Shown in pieces: positions 45,544 to 54,473 of a DNA stretch of 64,000 nucleotides. The notes below the pieces were generated by a model. It was not told the origin of the DNA. It made no database searches and saw only the letters and a program-made list of their open reading frames with translations. How positions within the stretch are numbered: position 1 is the stretch's first letter; each line of letters opens with the position of its first letter. This DNA comes from Chryseobacterium turcicum (GTDB lineage Bacteria > Bacteroidota > Bacteroidia > Flavobacteriales > Weeksellaceae), in contig NZ_JAJNAY010000001.1 of NCBI RefSeq assembly GCF_021010565.1, forward strand, positions 310,001-374,000. The letters run 5' to 3'. Position numbers and translations under genes: made by a program.

Positions 45544-45795
45544 TTATTTTTTGTTTTTTAAATAATCTTTAACGTCTTCAAGATTGATAAGTGATTTTAC
45601 ATCTTGATTTTCAGGGTTCGTGTTCTGATTATTTATTTCATTTTGAAATTCTGTTAAGGCTTCCGGATTGTCTGCGAAATGTTTCCGGATATTTTCCATC
45701 ATTTCGTTTTTTGGTTCCGCGCCTGCTTCTTTTTTCGGTTCTGGCTTTGGCGGCCACTCATCGAGATTAATAAATTTTGAATAATCTGCAATCAT
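45544..45795 (-). CDS. Small protein in the tape-measure cluster
   Basis: The 83-residue acidic protein is disordered in its first half (EWPPKPEPKKEAGAEPKNE) and helical after. It is five bases from the previous gene. Function unknown. Confidence 0.55.
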   Translation of the reverse strand: MIADYSKFINLDEWPPKPEPKKEAGAEPKNEMMENIRKHFADNPEALTEFQNEINNQNTNPENQDVKSLINLEDVKDYLKNKK

Positions 45796-45800
45796 TGTTT

Positions 45801-46292
45801 CTATTTTTTATAAATTTTAATATTTCCTGAATGTTTTATATTGCTGTTTCCATAGCTGTAAATACTTACTGAAGCATTTGGCGTGCTGACAATTTCAATT
45901 TCTGCATCATCTAACAGATTAATTTTCAATATTGCATGATCGAAAACGGTTATAGTTGCCTTTGATTTATGTCTAATAATAACCTCAGCAACCGTAAATC
46001 CTGCATAAGAAAGACTCACATCTGAATCCCCAAAAAAAGCCGTTTTCAATTTTGGAACTGTGACAGTTTTAAATATTGCTTTATGATCAGTAAAAAGCCC
46101 ATAAGGATTACTTTCACCCTTAAATTTTCTTAATGTTTCCAGATTGGGGAAATCGTTTTGTATTGCCCAATCGTCACCATCAAAGTACATTCTGCAAAGA
46201 TTTTGTATAGAAGAATCTTTTTTCATTTCCTCGTGCCACGGCTGACAAATTTTATTATTAGCCGCCATCTTAATTATTTCTTTTGTTTTCAT
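45801..46292 (-). CDS. Phage-type beta-rich protein downstream of the tape measure
   Basis: The 163-residue protein has KICQPWHEEM, LCRMYFDGDDWAIQNDFP and PYGLFTDHKA, then a series of short strand repeats (KLKTAFFGDSDVSLSY, IRHKSKATITVFDHA, ILKINLLDDAEIEI). This arrangement is known from Bacteroidota phages, where the gene also lies near the tape measure. The repeats suggest a beta-solenoid. Its start shares one base with the tape-measure stop (TAATG). Confidence 0.7.
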   Translation of the reverse strand: MKTKEIIKMAANNKICQPWHEEMKKDSSIQNLCRMYFDGDDWAIQNDFPNLETLRKFKGESNPYGLFTDHKAIFKTVTVPKLKTAFFGDSDVSLSYAGFTVAEVIIRHKSKATITVFDHAILKINLLDDAEIEIVSTPNASVSIYSYGNSNIKHSGNIKIYKK

Positions 46293-49200
46293 TATGGTAC
46301 ACCTGCTAAGGATTTTTTCATTTTAGAGTTCATTTCTGTAAGAGTTTTATCAATTGTATGTAAACGTCTTGTATTGATCTCGATTTGAGAAAGTAGGGCT
46401 GTTTGAGCTCCTGCAATTACGTTATGCGCTTTTGCTACTTGCAGCAAAGCAACAATGTTGATTCGCATTGCGTTAAATTGCGCTTCCAATGCTCCGGCGG
46501 TTTTTTCTGTCATTCCCTTAATTGAGCCTTTGATTCCTTCTGGGGTTGCCATATCCAAATCTTTGAAAATCTCGGAATAAGCTTCTATAAATTCCTTTCC
46601 TTTGGTGGAAGCTGTAAGAACTTGCGCTCTCAGATCATCAATTTCATCTTTTGTAAGTCCGTTAAATGTTCCATTTCCATCTTTGTCAAAACCTGCAGCC
46701 TTCAGAATATTATCATAAATCGGAGCCATCTGAGTCTCAAGAACTTTATTGAGCTGATTTCGCATGATGTTTTTAATCATCTCGTCAAAAGCCTTATTAA
46801 TGTTGTCGATTCCTTCCACGCCTTTTCCGAATGCCTCAATTAGAGCATCCCCTATATTGGCTGCCATTTCCACAACATCGACCTGAAGAACATCCCGGAT
46901 AATTGCATCTTTAATTTCCTGAATCTTTCGGAGATTGTCCTGCTGCTGTTGATTGTAATCATTGATTTTATCTTGATCAGCTTTTTTCTTTTTTGATTCA
47001 GTATTTTTCATTTCCTCCAAGACTTTCTGTTGTTCTTGTAGGTTTTTTATCAATTCTTTTTGCCCGTCGTATTTCATGGCTCCGAAAGCTTTTTCCGCCG
47101 CAATAGCTAAATTTGTATAGGTTTCTTCTAAACTATCCAAAGTGCCTTGTAAGCCCTTTATTTCCTTTTCAAGTTTCTTCCTTTTATTGCCTGCTATCCA
47201 AGTGAACAAGGAAACAACAGCACGAATTACAGTATAGATAATGGAAATGATAGCCGTGATCCAGTTTGACCACGAAGCGTTATCAAGTGCAGATTTTACA
47301 GCCGTTACAGTGGAATCAATCGCTTGCATCATCATTATACCCATCGTTGTGACCTGTTCGATAGTATCAATTGCATCATTTGCGGCATCACTCATGTATT
47401 CCCTTGCAGGTGCTAACGTGGAAATAATACCCTTTGCGGCTTTTAATGTTCCTTTGATTCCGTCAGAAGCTCGTTCAAAACTTGAGAATGCTTTTTCTCC
47501 TGCTTCTTCTGATTCGTTCCCGAATGCAGAAAACAATTCCTTTACAGATGAAAGAAGTCCTAAGAATGGATTCTCATCTGTAATTTGCTGTTTTGTCTCC
47601 TTTAAGTTTTTAAGAAGAATTTTAAAATCTACAGGCGTTAATACATTTGCAAGATTTCCCTTTTGCGCTTCCAATTGCTCAAGTAGAACCTGCATTTGAT
47701 AGGCTGTAAGCTCATCAATATTGCCATACAGTGCCATCCATGCTTGAGACTTTGTTAGCTCATCTACGGCCAATTGTGAAATTTCCTCTTTTGATTTTTT
47801 ATTAACCGATCCAGCAGTTTGTTTTTGCTGTTCAGGCGAAAGATTAGCATCAGAGTTGATTTTTTTTATAGCATCGGCTGCATTCTTTTCGATTTGAATT
47901 TTTCTTTGACTATAACCCTCATGTTCTGTGAGTAATTCTTGATATTGATTTTGTTCTGCTTGCTTAATTTCATTTAGTTGATTGAAAATTTCAGTTTTGA
48001 AACCGGATGCAATTTCTTGATCTGTAAGTTTGTATAATTTTTCGTTCAGGAAATCAATCTTTTCAGTAGCTGTTTTCATTTTAACCAAATCCTTATCCAT
48101 GTCTTCGGTGAATTGGGTAAATGGGTCTTTCGTTCCGTTTAGGCTTGCAAGAATAGTTTTTAATTTAGACCAGTTTTCCAATTCTCCTTCAGTTATTACA
48201 CCTGCTTTAAATTTTCCGTCTAAATCTTTGTAAAGATTATTAATGTCTGTATAATAACTATCTCCTTTAAGTTTAGGGAACATGGCTTTTGCGACTTCTT
48301 CGCCGTAATGCGACGCCATCTGATAACGGATTTTCCATTGTCTTTCCGTTTCGGCTATCTCTTCATCAAATGTTTGAATCTGGATCTCTTTTCTTTTGGC
48401 TGCGAGTTCTTGATTAGTTTTTGCAAGTCTGCTCTTCGCTTCTGAAACCGAGACATTCTCACCTGTTAATAGTGGATTTCCTTTTTTATCTTTATCATTT
48501 CCGTACTTATCAACTTTACGAAGTTTGACAATTCCATTTTCAACACTTGCGAGCGCATCAGTTATCAATTGTGCCTTTCTCTCTAAATCCTTAATGCTTC
48601 CATCAGGGATGATCTCGGCTAATTGCTTGTTATCAGTTTTAGCTTTTTTCGGGCTTAAAAGATCATTATATTTTTCGATTTGCAAACGGTAAGCGTTCCA
48701 TGCTTTAGAGCCTACAACTGCTTTTGCTTTTAATGCTTCAAGGCGGTCTATTTCTCCTTTGTACCACTCCTCAGTTCCTTTCATAGGAGCATCTGAAAGC
48801 AATGTTTCACCGATACCGCTCCATGCCTTGAAAGCTTCTTGATCTCCTTTCTTTTTGGATTCTGCAATTCCTTTTGTAACATCATTAACCAGCCAATCAA
48901 ACTGTTTTTTTGTCTCTGCACTTGTCTTTAAGGCTTCTTTTGCTGGATTGTAAGTAGAATAATCGACACCTTCTTCAAGTTTGTATTCTCTATACATACC
49001 AGCGCCGATGTTTTCTTTTTTGGCGTTTTCGGCTCTTAGCTTTGCGTTTTTTGCATATTGTTTCTCATAGGCATCCTGCTTTAAGACTAAATCAAGATCT
49101 GCCTGAGCCTTTTTCTTAGAAAGTTCTTCAAGTAATGCTGCTTTTCCTTTTGCAATAGCCAATTCCTTCATTCTGGAAACCATGACGGAATAAGCTTCGT

Positions 49201-50542
49201 TTAATTTATTAGTCGCTCGATATTCACTATCAATAGTACCAACAAATGCCTTATTTGTTTTTGTTAAATTGTCGTATGCTTTTTTGCGCATATCAAGTGT
49301 TGAGTAACTTGATTTAAGTATAGCAATCTCTTTTTCTACTGCTCCAACAATTTGCTCTGAATTCTTTTTGTAAGCTTTTGCAACGGAATCACTAACGCTT
49401 TGTTGATATTCTAATGCAAGAGTAAGCTTTTCAGCTTCTTCTTTGGCTTCGTAATTTGCAGTTCTAAGATACACTAAGGCTGCAACTACAGCAGCAATTC
49501 CAGCCGCTAAAGCAACATAAGGGTTCCTGATAACAGTTAGATTGAATAAAGCTTGAGCATCTGCTGCAGTACGAATGCTTACAGCTAATGACATCCATAT
49601 TCTTACTGTTTCCATAGAAATGGAAAGTTTTTGTAAATAATTTGTAGTTATCAATACGGCACGGTACGTACCATACGCAGCAACAAGAGTCGAAATAATC
49701 TGAATTACATCTTGATAATGTTCTACCATATAAATTAATGACTGAATACCATCTGAAAGCAAACCTTCTTGGCTCTCCCCGATTTTATTCAACATCTGAT
49801 CCCATGCATCACCTAAATTTGCAACCTGACCGGAAAGAGATTTAGATTGCTTTTCCATAAGGTTGAAAAACATACCTCCTTCATTTGTTAAAGAAAACAG
49901 AACATCCTGAACGTCTTTGAATCCGATTTTACCAGCAGAAACCATCGCCGAAATTTCGCCGGTTGTTTTATTGAATTTTTTGGCGAGTTCGGCAACCATT
50001 GGAATACCTGCCTCAGTGAATTGACGAAGGTCATCACCCATTAATTTACCTTTCGCCCTCACTTGGCCATAAACTAAATTAATTCTGGAAAGCGGAACCG
50101 AAAGACCAGCTGCAATATTACCCATACGAGTAAGTGTATCTACAACTTCACTTGCCGGAACCTGAAAAGCGAGCAATTGTTTTGCTCCTGCTGATACATC
50201 TTGTAATGAAAATGGTGTTTTGGCAGCAAGCTCAACCATTTCGCCCATTAAGGATTTGGCTTCCCCTGCATTGCCGAGCATTGTCGTAAATGCAATCTCG
50301 GTTTTCTGAAATTCTCCCCTAACATTAATAAGCTCCATTACGAAACTTTTAATTGCACCAACAGAGAAATAAGAAGCTATTCCGATTGAAAGATTCTTAA
50401 ATGCAGAATCCATGTTTCGGGTTTCATTTTGAGTATCTCTTGTAAGTCCTACGATATCACGGCGCATGGAATCCACGTCTCTGCGCCATTGTGTTAAGTC
50501 GATTCCTGCACCGAAATGCAGTGCTCCTTGACTTGTATTCAT
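46292..50542 (-). CDS. Phage tape-measure protein
   Basis: The 1416-residue protein starts with a tape-measure (TMP_2-like) domain: FVMELINVRGEFQKTEIAF, LAAKTPFSLQDVSAGAKQLL, RINLVYGQVRAKGKLMGDDL. Hydrophobic segments follow near residues 275-350 (VALAAGIAAVVAALVYL). The middle is about 600 residues of coiled coil, and a second membrane-like stretch lies near 1100-1130 (WITAIISIIYTVIRAVVSLFTWI). Tape measures set the length of long phage tails and help DNA entry. It would fit a tail of roughly 200 nm by the usual rule of 1.5 angstrom per residue. No other tail gene is present. Confidence 0.88.
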   Translation of the reverse strand: MNTSQGALHFGAGIDLTQWRRDVDSMRRDIVGLTRDTQNETRNMDSAFKNLSIGIASYFSVGAIKSFVMELINVRGEFQKTEIAFTTMLGNAGEAKSLMGEMVELAAKTPFSLQDVSAGAKQLLAFQVPASEVVDTLTRMGNIAAGLSVPLSRINLVYGQVRAKGKLMGDDLRQFTEAGIPMVAELAKKFNKTTGEISAMVSAGKIGFKDVQDVLFSLTNEGGMFFNLMEKQSKSLSGQVANLGDAWDQMLNKIGESQEGLLSDGIQSLIYMVEHYQDVIQIISTLVAAYGTYRAVLITTNYLQKLSISMETVRIWMSLAVSIRTAADAQALFNLTVIRNPYVALAAGIAAVVAALVYLRTANYEAKEEAEKLTLALEYQQSVSDSVAKAYKKNSEQIVGAVEKEIAILKSSYSTLDMRKKAYDNLTKTNKAFVGTIDSEYRATNKLNEAYSVMVSRMKELAIAKGKAALLEELSKKKAQADLDLVLKQDAYEKQYAKNAKLRAENAKKENIGAGMYREYKLEEGVDYSTYNPAKEALKTSAETKKQFDWLVNDVTKGIAESKKKGDQEAFKAWSGIGETLLSDAPMKGTEEWYKGEIDRLEALKAKAVVGSKAWNAYRLQIEKYNDLLSPKKAKTDNKQLAEIIPDGSIKDLERKAQLITDALASVENGIVKLRKVDKYGNDKDKKGNPLLTGENVSVSEAKSRLAKTNQELAAKRKEIQIQTFDEEIAETERQWKIRYQMASHYGEEVAKAMFPKLKGDSYYTDINNLYKDLDGKFKAGVITEGELENWSKLKTILASLNGTKDPFTQFTEDMDKDLVKMKTATEKIDFLNEKLYKLTDQEIASGFKTEIFNQLNEIKQAEQNQYQELLTEHEGYSQRKIQIEKNAADAIKKINSDANLSPEQQKQTAGSVNKKSKEEISQLAVDELTKSQAWMALYGNIDELTAYQMQVLLEQLEAQKGNLANVLTPVDFKILLKNLKETKQQITDENPFLGLLSSVKELFSAFGNESEEAGEKAFSSFERASDGIKGTLKAAKGIISTLAPAREYMSDAANDAIDTIEQVTTMGIMMMQAIDSTVTAVKSALDNASWSNWITAIISIIYTVIRAVVSLFTWIAGNKRKKLEKEIKGLQGTLDSLEETYTNLAIAAEKAFGAMKYDGQKELIKNLQEQQKVLEEMKNTESKKKKADQDKINDYNQQQQDNLRKIQEIKDAIIRDVLQVDVVEMAANIGDALIEAFGKGVEGIDNINKAFDEMIKNIMRNQLNKVLETQMAPIYDNILKAAGFDKDGNGTFNGLTKDEIDDLRAQVLTASTKGKEFIEAYSEIFKDLDMATPEGIKGSIKGMTEKTAGALEAQFNAMRINIVALLQVAKAHNVIAGAQTALLSQIEINTRRLHTIDKTLTEMNSKMKKSLAGVP

Positions 50543-50670
50543 TATTTTTAATTTATCATAAGGGGTTATCCTTATGCGTTTCTATACATACTTTTAATAT
50601 TTTTTTTAGGGTTAAACTTTATTTTCGGAAATCACTGCCATTTGTGGATTATGGCAGTGAATATTATTTT

Positions 50671-50934
50671 TTAGCTCTTTTTGCGAGAAATTTCGTACTG
50701 ATGAAGCAGTGGGTTGAATTCTTTCAAAACTTCAAGCCAAATAGCATCTGTTTTTTGAATAGTTTCTTTGCTAATATCGCACTCGCCCTCAAATGCTAAA
50801 GACAATTCAGCAATCTCTTTTGCTGTAAGGCGACTTTGTATTATTTGCCTCGTTATTGGAAGCTCTCTATAATATTTCAGAGCAAGCTCTATCGCTTCTG
50901 GGCTATTTAACGGATATTCGGGATTTATTTCCAT
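50671..50934 (-). CDS. Small acidic protein between replication and tape-measure genes
   Basis: The 87-residue protein is helical (SPEAIELALKYYRELPITRQ, LTAKEIAELSLAFEGE) and ends in basic residues. It lies 15 bases after the Toprim gene, and 128 bases before the tape measure. No family is recognised. Confidence 0.55.
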   Translation of the reverse strand: MEINPEYPLNSPEAIELALKYYRELPITRQIIQSRLTAKEIAELSLAFEGECDISKETIQKTDAIWLEVLKEFNPLLHQYEISRKKS

Positions 50935-50949
50935 CTGATTTTTTTTAAA

Positions 50950-52140
50950 TTAATATGGTGTTGAATCAGCAAGGAAATAATATCCTGCTTTTGAATAGTC
51001 AATTATTTGCTTCATCTGCATTATCAGAAGTAAATCTTTTCCGTCACTGCCACTTATGCCTTTGATTTCATTTAAGGAAATCAATAATTCTCTTTGTGTT
51101 CTGCTGTCATTTTCTGGAATGATCTGTTTTGCTAATTGTGATAATTCAGAGGAATCGATTTGCAAACCTCCTTTTAATCTTTCTAATTCATTAACTTGTT
51201 GATTATCTACTTTTCCACCATTTAGTGAAGCAAAATCAATTTCTTTTTTTGTTTGCTTTTCTTCCGTTGCAGGAATTCCCGTTTTGGGTTCTGGTTCAAT
51301 TACTTCTTTCGGACTTTCTGCGAGCTGCTGCAAGACTACATCTGCCAGATCATAACCTTTAGGAAATTTTTTATTTTCAAGCGCATCAGAAACAGTAATA
51401 TTAAATCCGGTATCATTCAAGCGGTTTGAAATTTCATTCCAAATAGTTTCCCCAACATCAGGAAACGCAAAAACTTCTTTTCCGGTCAACGGCTCCAATA
51501 CTTCATATTTGAAATTCCCCTTTCCACCGACTGCGAGCCATAAGTAAGATTCATCAACCAAACTCATTATAATAGCCGTTTTTTCGCTCTCAACTATTGC
51601 AATAGGCTTTTTATTAGATGGTAATAAATGAAGCCCAAAAAGGCATTGTTTGTGATTAAAATCCTTTAATTTTAAAACGGTGTGAATATTTGTAAAATGC
51701 GGAAACGGTTCCTGTATACGTTTTCCCGTTTCCTCATTGTATAGCATTATTTTACCATATCTCGGACGATCCAAATTATCAATTTGCCAGAATACCGTTG
51801 CGCCTTCCCAATGTCTTGAGCTTCCGACCTTGTATAAATTGAAAACCTCATCAACTTTCTTAGAATCGAATTTTGATTTTAAAAACTTTAGGAACTTGTT
51901 ATTTTCGTTCTTAAATGATTTTCCAACCAAATTGGACGGATGATAATCGATAGGCTTTAAAACCTGCGTTTCCTGCTTTACAATCTCTTTACTTTCACTA
52001 TCAAACCATTTTGTGCAGGAGTGACAATAACCTTTTTCCGGATTTTCCTTGCTCGGTGCAAATTTCCCATCTCTATTATTTTTCCCACACGGACAAAGTT
52101 TTGCAAGTTGGGTTCTATTTCGTGCGAAATTAGTTTCCAT
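50950..52140 (-). CDS. Zinc-ribbon/Toprim-like replication protein (DUF6371 type)
   Basis: The 396-residue protein starts with a CHC2-like zinc site: CPCGKNNRDGKF and GYCHSCTKWF (Cys about 16, 18, 38, 41). The middle contains LFGLHLLP, PIAIVESEKTAIIMSL and VFAFPDVGETIW, a Toprim-like arrangement of Glu and Asp residues as in DnaG-type primases. Proteins of this kind travel with DUF3987 genes on Bacteroidota elements. It is likely a primase or regulator of element replication. The start shares one base with the stop of the upstream gene. Confidence 0.75.
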   Translation of the reverse strand: METNFARNRTQLAKLCPCGKNNRDGKFAPSKENPEKGYCHSCTKWFDSESKEIVKQETQVLKPIDYHPSNLVGKSFKNENNKFLKFLKSKFDSKKVDEVFNLYKVGSSRHWEGATVFWQIDNLDRPRYGKIMLYNEETGKRIQEPFPHFTNIHTVLKLKDFNHKQCLFGLHLLPSNKKPIAIVESEKTAIIMSLVDESYLWLAVGGKGNFKYEVLEPLTGKEVFAFPDVGETIWNEISNRLNDTGFNITVSDALENKKFPKGYDLADVVLQQLAESPKEVIEPEPKTGIPATEEKQTKKEIDFASLNGGKVDNQQVNELERLKGGLQIDSSELSQLAKQIIPENDSRTQRELLISLNEIKGISGSDGKDLLLIMQMKQIIDYSKAGYYFLADSTPY

Positions 52141-53486
52141 TAGTTCAGGACTTTTTGATAAATTCCATGTGACATTTTAGAAAAATACTTCTCACTATTA
52201 AAGAATCTTTTTGCGGTGGATTTGGAAATCCCTTTCTTTTCAGCATGCAAAATCCCATCAGACAATTGAAACGGTGAAGGTAACTCGTTGTAAAGGTCTT
52301 GCTTGTCTTTACTCAAGCTGCTGAGGCTGTCTGTATTGGAATAAATAAGATCACGAACCTTCAAAGCTTGAGCGGTGAAATATTCCGTTAATTTGATTGC
52401 TTTTTCTGCAGTATCTAAACTCATTAGAAATTCATCTGCATTGCCATTTATCCACTCGGAAACATGAAGAATCAAACAGAACCTCAATAAATAATCCTGC
52501 ATTTTTGCACCGATACTTTGAGATTCTTCATCGTCATTTATCAATTTACTTTCGTTATCATTCTGCCATTGAATAACTCTTTTTCTGGCATCGGTTGACA
52601 TTTTCACGAGCTGAGGTTCATTTCCTCCAAATCTGTCAATTCCGAAATCTAATTTTCTGTACAAATCACCAAGCATATTACACCAATCATCATGTAACGA
52701 AATATCAATATTTTCCTCATTCCATGTGTTCGCCTTTATTTCTTCCGGATAGATAAATAAAATTCTGTCTGTTAATCCGTTTTCTTCCTTGCCTTTAAAA
52801 GCGTTTTTAAGTTTCATTGGCTGAATAGTTCCGGCAATGCTCGCAAATGGATTTTTTACGTTCAATTGTTCCTTTGACATTCTGTTCACCTTCAGATCCA
52901 TACCTGACCACAAAGACAAATACATTTCCTCGCTGCTTCCACTCGAATATCTGTTTATGTTTTTCAACCATCCCAGAATTTCATCAACGAAAACCCCAAG
53001 ACCTCTTTTATTGATAGAAAGCTGATGCGCTAAAACCTCCGTTGTAAAATCATTTAATAGGTAATTTATACACTCCGGCTTTTTTAAATCAGGATCTCGA
53101 TCTTCATTAGATTTTGCCTTTTCGGTTTCATAGTATAACAGCTCCTTTTTATACTCCATGTAATTTTTATAGTCGATATCTGAAATTGGAGAAAGAACTT
53201 TTTTGAATGGTCTTGATTTATTCGCTCCTGGTCTTCCAATAGTGATCAGAAAAATATTTGCACCTGATGTAAAATCTTGTTTAAGTTCTATTCTTCGAGT
53301 GTTACCAATTGCGATTGATAAAGCGTAGAGAATTGCGGCAGATGTATAATCCGAAGGATAACCAAGCCCAATCTCCATTTCATTAATGTAATTCTGAATA
53401 AGTTCCGGGTAAATTTCCAGAGGAAAGGAAAGTCCTTCTTTAATTGCTTCCTTCTTCGGTTGTATTAGGTTGACGATGTCCAGCAT
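52140..53486 (-). CDS. DUF3987 ATPase (primase/helicase-like)
   Basis: The 448-residue protein has a nucleotide site FLITIGRPGANKSRPFKKV (Walker A GRPGANKS, about residues 81-88), LGVFVDEILGWLKNINRY with Walker B acidic residues, and FASIAGTIQPMKL, features of the DUF3987 family found in mobile elements and prophages. It probably unwinds or primes element DNA. It overlaps the upstream gene by 47 bases and shares one base with the next, so the module is tightly coupled. Confidence 0.82.
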   Translation of the reverse strand: MLDIVNLIQPKKEAIKEGLSFPLEIYPELIQNYINEMEIGLGYPSDYTSAAILYALSIAIGNTRRIELKQDFTSGANIFLITIGRPGANKSRPFKKVLSPISDIDYKNYMEYKKELLYYETEKAKSNEDRDPDLKKPECINYLLNDFTTEVLAHQLSINKRGLGVFVDEILGWLKNINRYSSGSSEEMYLSLWSGMDLKVNRMSKEQLNVKNPFASIAGTIQPMKLKNAFKGKEENGLTDRILFIYPEEIKANTWNEENIDISLHDDWCNMLGDLYRKLDFGIDRFGGNEPQLVKMSTDARKRVIQWQNDNESKLINDDEESQSIGAKMQDYLLRFCLILHVSEWINGNADEFLMSLDTAEKAIKLTEYFTAQALKVRDLIYSNTDSLSSLSKDKQDLYNELPSPFQLSDGILHAEKKGISKSTAKRFFNSEKYFSKMSHGIYQKVLN

Positions 53487-53790
53487 GAGTGCGATTTTTT
53501 AAAGTTGCAATGAATCCGGGATTTGCTGTCAAATAATTGGCAGGTCTTCCGGTTACTCGGCATTTTGTTTTGAATAACTCTACAATCAACCCCTCGTCAA
53601 ATAACATTTGCTTATATCTGCATAGGTTTTTGTGAGGAATTCCAGTAGCTTTTGAAGCCATGGAGCAAGTAGCGGTATTACGTTCAAGGAATTTTAAAAA
53701 ACGTTGCTTTTCGTCTTGAAAATATGTATCTTTACTGTTCTTCTTGACTTGCTCTATACTGTGGTGGTGTGGGGCTTTTTTATTTTCCAT
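53440..53790 (-). CDS. Winged-helix-like protein of the replication module
   Basis: The protein is 116 residues from the ATG at 53790. The region TCSMASKATGIPHKNLCRYKQM followed by DEGLIVELFKTKCRVTGRPANYL looks like a small winged helix with its wing, found beside DUF3987 genes. The N-terminus is rich in histidine (APHHHSIEQ). It may regulate or load the replication protein. It overlaps both neighbours (11 bases upstream, 47 downstream). Confidence 0.65.
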   Translation of the reverse strand: MENKKAPHHHSIEQVKKNSKDTYFQDEKQRFLKFLERNTATCSMASKATGIPHKNLCRYKQMLFDEGLIVELFKTKCRVTGRPANYLTANPGFIATLKNRTHAGHRQPNTTEEGSN

Positions 53791-54046
53791 CACTAATCCA
53801 TTTCTCAAGTTCTTCAGAATCAAAATAGAGTTTCTTACCGATCTTAGTAAATGGAATTTCCTTAGAACTCACCTTAGTGTAAACAGTGCTTTTTGCGTAT
53901 CCTAAATAATCGCAAGCTTCTGACAATGTCAAGCGTTTTTTTGTTTGGTTTGGAAGTAGTTTTGCAACTAATGCAGTTAATGCATCGATTTTGTCCTCAA
54001 TGTTCTCAACCTTTTTAGGGAGCTGCTCAAATGTGATTGTACTCAT
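53780..54046 (-). CDS. Excisionase-like helix-turn-helix protein
   Basis: The 88-residue protein has a short coiled N-terminus, then RLTLSEACDYLGYAKSTVYTK and IPFTKIGKKLYFDSEELEKWI, the HTH_17 pattern of excisionases and MerR-like small regulators. It is upstream of the replication module and downstream of the integrase region, so it may steer excision and open this operon. Confidence 0.8.
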   Translation of the reverse strand: MSTITFEQLPKKVENIEDKIDALTALVAKLLPNQTKKRLTLSEACDYLGYAKSTVYTKVSSKEIPFTKIGKKLYFDSEELEKWISDGK

Positions 54047-54369
54047 TTTTAGAATTTTACAGTTAATGTTATACCCGTAATTGTTTCAATTCCAAAAACT
54101 TTTCCTAATTTTGAAGAATGTTTTTAACGCCTGCGAAGCAAAAAACTACCAATCAAATTGGAAAAGTCCCGGAATCAGTTCGGGATTTTTTATTTAAAGT
54201 AACACTTTAAGTAACTTGTCTTAAATTGTTAATAGCAAATGTATTATAAAAGAACAAACACCGCAACGCATTTTAACATTTATTTGCCGTTGTTTTTACA
54301 TAAAACTGTTTTTAAAGCGTCTTTTATTACACAATGTTCTTTTAAGTACCTTTTAGTATTTCTATAAAA

Positions 54370-54466
54370 TGAACCTTTTGAGCCAATTTTGAACTCTTTA
54401 AATTTATTTAATACACTGAAAATTAACTTATTAAGCAATACAAAGGTCAAAAGTTCAAAAAGTTCA
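54370..54466. repeat. GAAC/GTTC inverted-repeat cluster, site 3
   Basis: TGAACCTTTTGAGCC and TTTTGAACTC face AAAGGTCAAAAGTTCAAAAAGTTCA, written here in two parts: AAAGGTCAAAAG then TTCAAAAAGTTCA. It lies in the 427-base gap (54047-54473) between the integrase and the excisionase-like gene. Nothing else is seen in that gap apart from AT-rich sequence. It is the third such cluster of the element. Confidence 0.55.
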
Positions 54467-54473
54467 TTTATAA

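Noticed and set aside
47241..47699. 152-residue frame opposite the tape-measure gene
   Set aside because: It is antisense to a region coding for hydrophobic helices, which gives hydrophobic frames on the other strand; the tape measure explains the sequence.
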